Virus record (IMG/VR): IMGVR_UViG_3300049217_000104
Location: 1 to 47,331 of that record
DNA from: a virus
Reading direction: 5' to 3' (one strand)
Length of the DNA stretch: 47,331 bases
Positions 6,406-12,392 of the stretch are shown here, one piece after another; position 1 is the stretch's first letter; each line of letters begins with the position of its first letter. The notes below the pieces were generated by a model. It was not told the origin of the DNA and ran no database searches. It saw only the letters and a list, made by a program, of their open reading frames with translations. A program made the translations under genes and the position numbers.

Positions 6406-6791
6406 AAGCCCCCAAGCCGCTCCCGAAACTCGCGCCGCGAAAAGTCGCGCTGCGTCCGCTCGACAATCGGCTGGTGTTGAGGCGCCTGGACGCGGAGGAA
6501 GAAACGGTGGGCGGGATCTACATTCCCGACATCGCGCGCGAGAAGGCGCAGCAGTTCGAAGTGGTGGCTGTGGGGCCTGGGCGTTGGTCAAGCGATCTGG
6601 CTTGGATGCCGGACGGTGAGACCAGCAAGGAAGTGCAGCCGCAGCGCATCCCGGTGGACGTGATCGTGGGCGAGCGCGTGCTGCTGGGCAAGTATTCGGG
6701 GACCGACGTGACGGTGGATGGCATCGAATGCACCATCGTTCGCGAAGAGGAGGTGCTGGCGGTCATCGAGAAACGGAGCCCTGCTGAGTGA
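6402..6791 (+). CDS. groES: GroES-like co-chaperonin (Cpn10)
   Basis: The 129-residue product aligns by eye to the whole Cpn10 fold: RPLDNRLVLRRLD (residues 18-30), a mobile loop with GGIYIPD (37-43) carrying the hydrophobic tripeptide that docks on GroEL, VVAVGPGR (54-61), VIVGERVLLGKYSGTDV (87-103) and EEEVLAVIE (115-123). It is longer than the roughly 97-residue bacterial GroES: there are extra N-terminal residues and the roof-loop region (about 62-85) is expanded. Phage T4 gp31 is the known precedent for a phage co-chaperonin that adapts GroEL to fold its capsid protein. A role in capsid folding is the likely use here. Confidence 0.9.
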   Translation: MKAPKPLPKLAPRKVALRPLDNRLVLRRLDAEEETVGGIYIPDIAREKAQQFEVVAVGPGRWSSDLAWMPDGETSKEVQPQRIPVDVIVGERVLLGKYSGTDVTVDGIECTIVREEEVLAVIEKRSPAE

Positions 6792-6976
6792 AGCATCCGC
6801 GATTGGTGGAGGCCAGGCTGGAGCAATTGCGGGAACGCCGCGCCGCGCTCGATGACATCATCGTGCGGCTGGAGCGGTTGTATCAGAACGAACGCGCGCG
6901 CAACTGGCAGCCGCGCTCACGGATGGAACAGCAGCGGCGCTTCGAGAGCCAGGCGCAGCAGAGTGAGGCAACATGA
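6788..6976 (+). CDS. Small coiled-coil protein
   Basis: A 62-residue protein starting at GTG within a GTGA overlap with groES. Residues 5-40 have a heptad-like pattern (LVEARLEQLRERRAALDDII) predicting a coiled coil, followed by an Arg/Gln-rich tail. Function unknown. Confidence 0.55.
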   Translation: MKHPRLVEARLEQLRERRAALDDIIVRLERLYQNERARNWQPRSRMEQQRRFESQAQQSEAT

Positions 6977-7176
6977 GCGCGCACCCACAGAGCAGGTTAG
7001 GTCCGGACGACGAAGGCAACGTCTGCATGGCAGTGGCGGCGGACCCAGCGCGCGGAGTGGTGCGCGTGACGTTTGAGCATCCGGTGGCATGGATGGCGTT
7101 CGATGCGCGCAGCGCCCGGCTGTTCGCCGATCACCTGCGTGTTTGCGCCGACAAGGTGGACGCCGCGACCAACTGA
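6973..7176 (+). CDS. Hypothetical small protein
   Basis: A 67-residue protein with a beta hairpin (VCMAVAADPARGVVRVTFEH) followed by a helix ending in VCADKVDAA. The pattern of a strand pair plus a helix with a Ser-Ala-Arg turn is often seen in small phage proteins, but I cannot name the family. It is coupled upstream by ATGA. Confidence 0.55.
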   Translation: MSAHPQSRLGPDDEGNVCMAVAADPARGVVRVTFEHPVAWMAFDARSARLFADHLRVCADKVDAATN

Positions 7177-7178
7177 CC

Positions 7179-7517
7179 ATGCTCACTCCCGACGATATCC
7201 GCACGCGGCTGCGCAGCGGGACTCTCATCGTGGTCTCCTGCATGAAGGCGACGGCGCTGCTACGCCTGGGATACCGGCGCGGCTTCCATTGCGCGCAGTG
7301 TGGCGTCGAAGTGCAGATGAGCGAGCGGGCGCAAGATCAGGTGAAAGCCGGCGCGCTGGTGATGTGCAACCCCTGCGGCATCGGACTTGCGGAGTGGGCG
7401 CGCGACGATGGCAGATCGAGCGAAGTGTTCTTGAGTCCGGAGGCGCAAGCGGCAATCTCACGTGGGCACACGGAGATCGATCCGGCGCGGTTCGATGCGC
7501 TGGTGAAGAAGCCCTGA
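7179..7517 (+). CDS. Zinc-ribbon protein
   Basis: A 112-residue protein with CAQC (residues 38-41) and CNPC (about 63-66) separated by a helical segment, which is a zinc-ribbon or treble-clef layout. The C-terminal third is helical and polar. It sits directly before the HNH gene, whose ATG overlaps its stop by one base. Function unknown. Confidence 0.6.
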   Translation: MLTPDDIRTRLRSGTLIVVSCMKATALLRLGYRRGFHCAQCGVEVQMSERAQDQVKAGALVMCNPCGIGLAEWARDDGRSSEVFLSPEAQAAISRGHTEIDPARFDALVKKP

Positions 7518-7945
7518 TGCCGATACGCCCTGAGTTCCGCCAGTTCTACGGGCGCGTGTGGCGCGAGGAGATCAGGCCACGAATTCTGAAGCGGGCGCGC
7601 AACAAGTGCGAACAGTGCGGCGTGCCCAACAACACCGAAGTGCTGCGCGTGCGCGGCTGCTGGCTCGATCAGAAAGTGAGTTGGAAATTCCGCGTGCTCG
7701 AACGCTGGCGCGGCGCCGACGGCAAGCGGCTGAAAGAGGAGCCGGAAGGTCCGCAGCGGCGCGTGCGCATCGTGCTGGGCGTGGCGCATATCAATCACAC
7801 GCCGGGCCAGGACGACGATGACAACCTGCGCGCGTGGTGCCAGTGGTGCCACCTGCATCACGACGCGGTGCATCACAGAGAAACCAGGGCCACGCGCAAA
7901 GACGCCACGCGGCCGTTGCTCGCCCAATTGTCGGAGGCCTCATGA
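7517..7945 (+). CDS. HNH-type endonuclease-like protein
   Basis: The 142-residue product has a CEQC pair (about residues 33-36), then GVAHINHTPGQDDDDNL and WCQWCHLHHDAVHH. This gives the Cys pairs, His-Asn-His and the conserved Asn of the beta-beta-alpha metal finger found in HNH nucleases. The site looks intact. It lies in the early operon, far from the terminase genes that many phage HNH proteins accompany, so a role in DNA processing or host DNA cutting is more likely than packaging. Confidence 0.7.
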   Translation: MPIRPEFRQFYGRVWREEIRPRILKRARNKCEQCGVPNNTEVLRVRGCWLDQKVSWKFRVLERWRGADGKRLKEEPEGPQRRVRIVLGVAHINHTPGQDDDDNLRAWCQWCHLHHDAVHHRETRATRKDATRPLLAQLSEAS

Positions 7946-8559
7946 TCGACGCGCGCTTTGAAGCGCTGCCGCACTGGAACCGGGGCGAGCTGGGGAAGCG
8001 GCGGGCGCATTTCAAAACCTCGTACACGCGGACGCTCGACAAGCTGGAGAAGGAAATCGGCCTGGTGCACGGCCAGCATATCCGCATCGAGGCGGGCTAC
8101 TCGTCGTATCAGATTCGCAATGACGGCTGGCCCAAGGGCGGCGCAAGCCCGTCGCACCCGGGCGTGGTGCTGTACTTCGATACGCCCGATGGCGCGCTGT
8201 GTTTCCCGGCGGGGACCTACGATCGCATGGAGTCGAACCTGCACGCGATCGCGCTGACACTTGAATGCCTGCGCGCCGTCGATCGCTACGGCGTGACCGC
8301 TGGCCATGAACAGTACCGCGGCTTTCTGGCGCTGCCCGCGCCGACGCCACAGGTCACCGTCGAGCAAGCCGGAACAATTCTGGCCGCGCTGTCGGGTGTG
8401 CCGGCGAAAGACATCGTGCGGCACCATGACGCCTATCGCACGGCTTACCGCGATGTGGCGCGGCGGCTGCATCCGGACAGCGGCGCGGACCGCGATGCGT
8501 GGGAGAACTTTCAGAACGCGGCGGTGGTGCTGGAGGAGCATCACAAAAAGCCGGCCTAG
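7942..8559 (+). CDS. J-domain protein (DnaJ-like Hsp70 co-chaperone)
   Basis: The 205-residue product ends in a J domain: helix II (AYRTAYRDVARRL), the invariant HPD motif (residues 177-179) and helix III (WENFQNAAVVLEEH). In Hsp40 proteins HPD stimulates the ATPase of DnaK. The J domain is C-terminal, and residues 1-150 form an unrelated substrate or adaptor region with a beta-rich part (HIRIEAGYSSYQIR, GVVLYFDTPDG) and a helix (NLHAIALTLECLRAVDRYG). It shares an operon with groES, so the phage brings cofactors for both host chaperone machines. It starts in an ATGA overlap with the HNH gene. Confidence 0.75.
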   Translation: MIDARFEALPHWNRGELGKRRAHFKTSYTRTLDKLEKEIGLVHGQHIRIEAGYSSYQIRNDGWPKGGASPSHPGVVLYFDTPDGALCFPAGTYDRMESNLHAIALTLECLRAVDRYGVTAGHEQYRGFLALPAPTPQVTVEQAGTILAALSGVPAKDIVRHHDAYRTAYRDVARRLHPDSGADRDAWENFQNAAVVLEEHHKKPA

Positions 8560-8566
8560 GAAAAGT

Positions 8567-8588
8567 TGCAGCGAACCGCTGCAGGAGG
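8567..8588 (+). promoter_or_regulatory. Short hairpin adjoining a ribosome-binding site
   Basis: TGCAGCG (8567-8573) and CGCTGCA (8577-8583) pair with a 3-base loop. AGGAGG (8583-8588) follows at once, before the ATG at 8597. This 37-base gap interrupts an otherwise overlapping gene chain, so the hairpin may protect or process the mRNA, or tune translation of the downstream segment. Confidence 0.4.
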
Positions 8589-8596
8589 TGCACTGA

Positions 8597-8824
8597 ATGG
8601 CTGCAAGTTCGGCGGTGGGGGAGCGGCGATGCCGCGTGTGCGGCTGTAAGGACGACCGCGCCTGCCTGGGCGGATGTTCGTGGGTCGAGGACGATCTGTG
8701 CTCGACCTGCGAGGAGGCGATTGCGGTCCTTGCGGCGTACATGGACAATGCCCACGACTTCTTCCCCGGCAGGCTCATGAAGGAAGCCAGAACCCGCTAC
8801 AGCGAGGACGCGTTGTGCACGTGA
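8597..8824 (+). CDS. Cys-rich early phage protein
   Basis: A 75-residue protein with CRVCGC (residues 12-17), ACLGGCSWVE and LCSTC. From memory, this zinc-knuckle pattern (CxxCxC, then GGCSWVE, then CxxC) recurs in small proteins of many phages. A good AGGAGG lies 8 bases upstream. The C-terminus is helical. Function unknown, probably nucleic-acid or protein binding. Confidence 0.65.
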   Translation: MAASSAVGERRCRVCGCKDDRACLGGCSWVEDDLCSTCEEAIAVLAAYMDNAHDFFPGRLMKEARTRYSEDALCT

Positions 8825-9156
8825 GCAGGCTGGCGCTGCAACAAGATTTCGAGCGGCTGCAGGCCGCATCCATGCTGATCGAAATGCTCACGCGCCGCGT
8901 GCTGCCGGACGGCCGCGTGCTGGCGCTGCGGGTCCAAATGTTCAACGTGCGGCTGGTAGTCGAAGTGGATATGTACACCGAGGCCGGCTGGTGCTACGAG
9001 AACTTGAAAAGCGCAGCCGCGGCGATGGCGCGCTGGGATCCGGATCGCGACGAAGAACCCAGCGGGTGGATCAAAGACCCGTACAGCGGCCGGCGGCGCG
9101 TGACGATTTTCTGCGGGGAGTGCGGCAAGCCAAACGGCGCGCTCGAGTACCGATGA
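8821..9156 (+). CDS. Hypothetical protein with a C-terminal CxxC
   Basis: The 111-residue product starts at GTG in a GTGA overlap. Residues 5-45 form a helix then beta strands (LALRVQMFNVRLVVEVDMY). The end carries a CGEC pair (about residues 99-102). Single CxxC pairs often need a partner protein or dimer for metal binding. Function unknown. Confidence 0.55.
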   Translation: MSRLALQQDFERLQAASMLIEMLTRRVLPDGRVLALRVQMFNVRLVVEVDMYTEAGWCYENLKSAAAAMARWDPDRDEEPSGWIKDPYSGRRRVTIFCGECGKPNGALEYR

Positions 9157-9494
9157 AAACCGGCGACCACATCACCGTCGAGGGGAAAGCCGGCCGAGTC
9201 ACCGCGCGCGTGCTGGACGTCCGCGCTGCCGACGAAATAGGGGACTTGCCTGTGGATCTGAGCCCTGAGGCCCGCAAGGCCATCGCCGACGAATTTCGCA
9301 ACGTGGCCATTATCGGCTACTACTGCGGCGTCGAGCGCATTCCACTGATGTTCGTCGCGTTCGAAGACGAGCACGGGACATGGTCGGATCTCAACGGCCA
9401 CCAGCTTTCTATTACGCCGGCGAACCCGGCCACACCCACCCAGGAGGAAGAACGATGCCCTGCCCATTCTACGGAAAATACGCGTCCGAATTGA
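9153..9494 (+). CDS. Hypothetical beta-rich protein
   Basis: The 113-residue product opens with GDHITVEGKAGRVTARVLDV, a small-barrel-like pattern, and continues with a helical part and VAIIGYYCGVERIPLMFV. The last 25 residues are polar. Its 3' end overlaps the next gene by 40 bases in another frame, which is longer than usual here, so its C-terminal tail or the next start may be a late addition. Confidence 0.5.
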   Translation: MKTGDHITVEGKAGRVTARVLDVRAADEIGDLPVDLSPEARKAIADEFRNVAIIGYYCGVERIPLMFVAFEDEHGTWSDLNGHQLSITPANPATPTQEEERCPAHSTENTRPN

Positions 9495-9697
9495 TGCGCG
9501 TGCTGGTCGACCAAGGCGGCAACCAGTGCGCCATCGTCACCGACGCCTACTCACCCTGCCAGATGGAGATCGCTGGCGCCGCGCCGGATTTGGAGAGCTG
9601 CGCGTTTGCCGCCACGCGCCCGGTCCGAGTGAGCGAGTTCAAAACCTTCGAGCAGCGCGGGCTCGAACGCCGCCCGCAAGGCAATTACCCGGACTGA
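9455..9697 (+). CDS. Small phage protein with Cys pairs
   Basis: An 80-residue protein with AGGAGGA (9442-9448) before its ATG. It begins MPCPFYGKYASELM and contains QCAIVTDAYSPCQME with spaced Cys that may bind metal. I recall similar short proteins from other phages but cannot name a family. Function unknown. Confidence 0.55.
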   Translation: MPCPFYGKYASELMRVLVDQGGNQCAIVTDAYSPCQMEIAGAAPDLESCAFAATRPVRVSEFKTFEQRGLERRPQGNYPD

Positions 9698-9699
9698 CT

Positions 9700-9909
9700 A
9701 TGGCGACCCAGCGAAAGAAGAAGACCGAGAAGGACGTCAAAATCAGCATCGCCGTGGTGTGCTCTCCGCGTGACGATGAGTTGGCCTTCAAGATCATCCA
9801 GCATATGGCGGAGGCGGCGGCGCGACTGCTGCCGCCCGCGGATGCGCAGAGGCTGCGCGATGAATTCGCGCGGGAATTTCCAGCGGCGCAGAAAGTGGGT
9901 GAAGCGTGA
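9700..9909 (+). CDS. Small charged protein
   Basis: A 69-residue protein with a Lys-rich N-terminus (ATQRKKKTEKD), a beta strand (VKISIAVVCSP) and two amphipathic helices. It is coupled to the next gene by GTGA. Function unknown. Confidence 0.5.
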   Translation: MATQRKKKTEKDVKISIAVVCSPRDDELAFKIIQHMAEAAARLLPPADAQRLRDEFAREFPAAQKVGEA

Positions 9910-10274
9910 AGCCGGCGACCGCGACGGCGCTGGCTCCCATGCTCACCGTTCACGAAATCCGTTCGATGAGTTCGCTGCGCGAGGAGTGCCCGGACCTCGA
10001 CCCGAGTCTCTGCTACGACAGCATGGGCCGCTACCGCATCGAAGGGCGGCGGGGCGGGGAAGTGCTGGTGCAGGTGGCGGCGCTCTCGCTGGGAGTCGCC
10101 AGGCGCAGCTACCGGGAAGCGTATGCGAAGGCCACCGGCAGCGCTCTAGCGCCCAAGGTGCGGCGCAGATCGGAGTCGCGGATACCGGAGTCCTGGGAAG
10201 CGCGGCGGCGCGCCTACCTCATCGAGACGGGGCGGATCGACCAACTGCGGAGCGAGAAGCTGGAACACATCTGA
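9906..10274 (+). CDS. Last gene of the early operon, unknown function
   Basis: A 122-residue protein starting at GTG. Its centre (VAALSLGVARRSYREAYAKA) resembles the second half of a helix-turn-helix and the C-terminal half is strongly basic, so DNA binding is plausible. It ends 22 bases before a strong promoter-like sequence and closes the early block. Confidence 0.5.
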   Translation: MKPATATALAPMLTVHEIRSMSSLREECPDLDPSLCYDSMGRYRIEGRRGGEVLVQVAALSLGVARRSYREAYAKATGSALAPKVRRRSESRIPESWEARRRAYLIETGRIDQLRSEKLEHI

Positions 10275-10296
10275 GCGAAGTAGACGCAGATTTTAG

Positions 10297-10325
10297 TTGA
10301 CTCGCAGGTGGAACCCGCTTATCCT
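10297..10325 (+). promoter_or_regulatory. Strong sigma-70-like promoter
   Basis: TTGACT (10297-10302) and TATCCT (10320-10325) are separated by 17 bases, five and four matches to consensus. The predicted transcription start (about 10332) is only one or two bases before the ATG at 10334, so the transcript would be leaderless. Confidence 0.6.
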
Positions 10326-10333
10326 GTCCCCAC

Positions 10334-10504
10334 ATGGGAACAGCGACGAAGTCCTCCAACAAGAGGCCCGCGAGAGCGGCGAGCACAGCAGCCGCGCCAG
10401 CGACCGCCACGCGTGCGAGAGCAGGGAAGGCCAGTCCGGCTTCCAAAACCACCAAGGGCAAGAAAACCGCAGCGCCCGCCAAATCGCGCAGCGCGCGGGG
10501 CTGA
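10334..10504 (+). CDS. Lys/Ala-rich histone H1-like mini-protein
   Basis: The 56-residue product is composed almost entirely of Lys, Arg, Ala, Ser, Thr, Pro and Gly (for example GKASPASKTTKGKKTAAPAK), resembling bacterial histone H1-like tails. It should be disordered and bind DNA or RNA. There is no Shine-Dalgarno before the ATG, and the promoter at 10297-10325 would start the transcript at or near the ATG. It stands alone between the early operon and the leftward regulator. It may compact or mark phage DNA, or act on host transcription; both are conjecture. Confidence 0.5.
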   Translation: MGTATKSSNKRPARAASTAAAPATATRARAGKASPASKTTKGKKTAAPAKSRSARG

Positions 10505-10556
10505 GCACCTTCCGGGAACGGGCGCGCCGCCCCTACTTCATCCGCCGTTGACGCAC

Positions 10557-11108
10557 TCAGGTACGAGTAGACCTGGGCAGAGTCGTGGCACGGCCAAAGT
10601 CGTCGAGCGACGAACGCTGCACGCGCCAGGTTTTAGGACCGCGCCCCAGCGCCAGCACGTGGCGATCACGCACCAGTTCCTCGATCTGCGCGGGCGGCAA
10701 GCCAGAGTAGTCGGCGGCTTCCTGCACCGTCAACCAAAATTTGGTGATGCGCGGCGGCGTCAACTGATGCAGGGTTTGGACCAGCGCGGCGGCGATCTCC
10801 GATTGCGCGCGGACCGGGGCCATCTGCGCTTCGATGGCGAGGCCCGCAGGCACGGCCAGGGCGCGGGTGCCCGGCTCCTGCCGCATCACCACGTTGGTCT
10901 CACGTTCCCGTTTCACCGTGGCCAGATCCACCGGGTGATAGACGACGCGGTCGGATTTCTCCCCGGCCAGGCGTACCTTGCGGGTGCGGATGCGGCCGGC
11001 TCCGCTCTTGCGTTCCAGTTCACGGATGCTGACACCGAGGAATTTAGCGGCCTCCAGCTTGGGTAGCCAGTTCTCGGTGGTCGGTTTTTCTCTGTGGGGT
11101 GCGGTCAT
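10557..11108 (-). CDS. Leftward DNA-binding protein with two helix-turn-helix domains
   Basis: The 183-residue product has two excisionase/MerR-like winged helix-turn-helix units: residues 13-60 (LPKLEAAKFLGVSIRELERK, then RVVYHPVDL) and residues 124-172 (FWLTVQEAADYSGLPPAQIE, then TWRVQRSSLDDF). A linker joins them, which would let one protein span two half-sites. AGGAGG lies 5 bases before the ATG. It is the only leftward gene between the early and late operons and has its own promoter and operator-like repeat. That makes it the best candidate for a lysogeny repressor, excisionase or late-gene switch. Confidence 0.7.
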   Translation of the reverse strand: MTAPHREKPTTENWLPKLEAAKFLGVSIRELERKSGAGRIRTRKVRLAGEKSDRVVYHPVDLATVKRERETNVVMRQEPGTRALAVPAGLAIEAQMAPVRAQSEIAAALVQTLHQLTPPRITKFWLTVQEAADYSGLPPAQIEELVRDRHVLALGRGPKTWRVQRSSLDDFGRATTLPRSTRT

Positions 11109-11131
11109 GGTTTCCTCCTGGGGTGACGACT

Positions 11132-11184
11132 CTCGACGACAGACGTCGAGCGTTGACTATACCCGCAAAGAGGGGAATTGTCGA
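11132..11184 (-). promoter_or_regulatory. Promoter and operator of the double-HTH gene
   Basis: On the minus strand, TCGACA (complement of 11179-11184) and TATAGT (complement of 11156-11161) are 17 bases apart, five of six matches each. The inverted repeat CTCGACG-N5-CGTCGAG (11132-11150) covers the predicted start point, and a further CTCGAC half-site overlaps the -35 box. Autorepression by the gene product is the natural reading. On the plus strand TTGACT (11153-11158) has no good -10 partner, so the late promoter is not identified. Confidence 0.55.
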
Positions 11185-11229
11185 GACGGATCAGTCCGAG
11201 CGCGCACTCTCTAAGCCGAAGGGAAAGAA

Positions 11230-11709
11230 GTGGCGATGAAGAAGTCTACACGCCAGCGCCCTCCGCGTGCTACGGCCCGGCAGGCAACGACCAAGGAAGC
11301 CCGCAGGACGCGTGTGGCCGCTGCGCTGGTCGAAGGCAAGTCGGTAACCCAGATCGCCCGCCAGGAGCGCGTGTCGCGCTCTACAGCGTCGAAGCAGGCC
11401 AATTCTCCCGAAGTCCAACTGCTCATCACCGCGCTGGTGGAAGCGGAGCGCGTCCAGATCCGTTCGCTGTTCCAGCAGGCGCTCAAAGCCGTCGAGGATT
11501 CCTTCGCCGCCAACCGCACGGCGGTCTACGAAGGCGGCACGGTGGACCTGGGCGCAGACCATTACGCGCGGCTCACCGGCGTCAAGTGCCTCACCCAACT
11601 GCTCACCGCTGGGCGGCAGGCGGTGAAGCCCGAACCGCCCTCCGCCAAAACCTTCACACTCGACCAACTGAAAACCGCCGTGGCGCAAGCCGCTGGGAGG
11701 CTCCAATGA
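11230..11709 (+). CDS. Probable small terminase subunit
   Basis: The product has 159 residues from the GTG at 11230 (AAGGGA 5 bases upstream) or 157 from the ATG at 11236. It has a basic N-terminus, a helix-turn-helix (VEGKSVTQIARQERVSRST, about residues 34-52), then a long helical segment (LVEAERVQIRSLFQQALKAV) suited to ring assembly. Small terminases bind the packaging site with an N-terminal HTH and oligomerise through helices. The position one gene before terL supports the call. A transcription regulator is the alternative. Confidence 0.6.
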   Translation: MAMKKSTRQRPPRATARQATTKEARRTRVAAALVEGKSVTQIARQERVSRSTASKQANSPEVQLLITALVEAERVQIRSLFQQALKAVEDSFAANRTAVYEGGTVDLGADHYARLTGVKCLTQLLTAGRQAVKPEPPSAKTFTLDQLKTAVAQAAGRLQ

Positions 11710-12344
11710 TCCGTCACATGCACGCGGTCGCGGCGAGTCAGCGCGCCGCACACCGCCGCGCGGAGTGGGTGGACTACTGGCAGGCGCTCGAAGTCCGCGA
11801 CGAGCTGGTGCTGGACAATCTCACGATGGTCGAGAAGCTGGCCACCGGCATCCTGTTCCAGGTGCGCGCGGCCGTCGTCGATCGCGGGGAGCTAGTGGCA
11901 GCCGGACGTCTGCGCATGATCGTGCTGGCGGAAAGTTTCGACGGCGAGCGCGGGATCTCTTTCGAGGGATACGCGCGGCAAGCCGTGCGCGGTGCGATGT
12001 GGGAGCTGGTGCGGCGGCGCAACTGGAAAAATTCATCGCACCAGTCGCTCGACTCGGTGAGCGCCAACGGGGAAGACCTGGAGTGTGCGCCGCAGGTGGC
12101 CGACGAACGGCAGACGCCGGAGGAGCTGCTGGAGTCGGCGCGCAAACGCGCCCTCGCCGGCGAGGCCATGTTGGTCCTGAGTGAACGCGAACGCTACGTG
12201 GTGGTGCTCTACTACCGCGATCACGACCTAGGCGCCATCGGCAAGCAACTCAACATCGGGGCCAGCATGGCCAGCCGCGTGCACCGCCAGGCGCTCGCGA
12301 AGATGCGCGAGTATTTCAGGTTGCAAGGGCGGCGGGCGGCATAG
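11706..12344 (+). CDS. Phage-encoded RNA polymerase sigma factor (group 3, FliA/SigB-like)
   Basis: The 212-residue product contains sigma region 2 (residues 62-106: ELVAAGRLRMIVLAESFDG, then RGISFEGYARQAVRGAM and LVRRRNW) and region 4 (residues 158-204: LSERERYVVVLYYRDHDLGA, then IGKQLNIGASMASRVHRQAL). Regions 1 and most of 3 are missing, as in flagellar and stress sigma factors. It would direct host RNA polymerase to phage promoters, most likely the late genes. It is coupled to the small terminase gene by ATGA and sits between the two terminase genes. No repeated promoter motif for it could be found by eye. Confidence 0.85.
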   Translation: MIRHMHAVAASQRAAHRRAEWVDYWQALEVRDELVLDNLTMVEKLATGILFQVRAAVVDRGELVAAGRLRMIVLAESFDGERGISFEGYARQAVRGAMWELVRRRNWKNSSHQSLDSVSANGEDLECAPQVADERQTPEELLESARKRALAGEAMLVLSERERYVVVLYYRDHDLGAIGKQLNIGASMASRVHRQALAKMREYFRLQGRRAA

Positions 12345-12392
12345 GGTGATTTTCAACCGCGCACAACGGCCCGGGGCCTGCGCGCTCTAACC

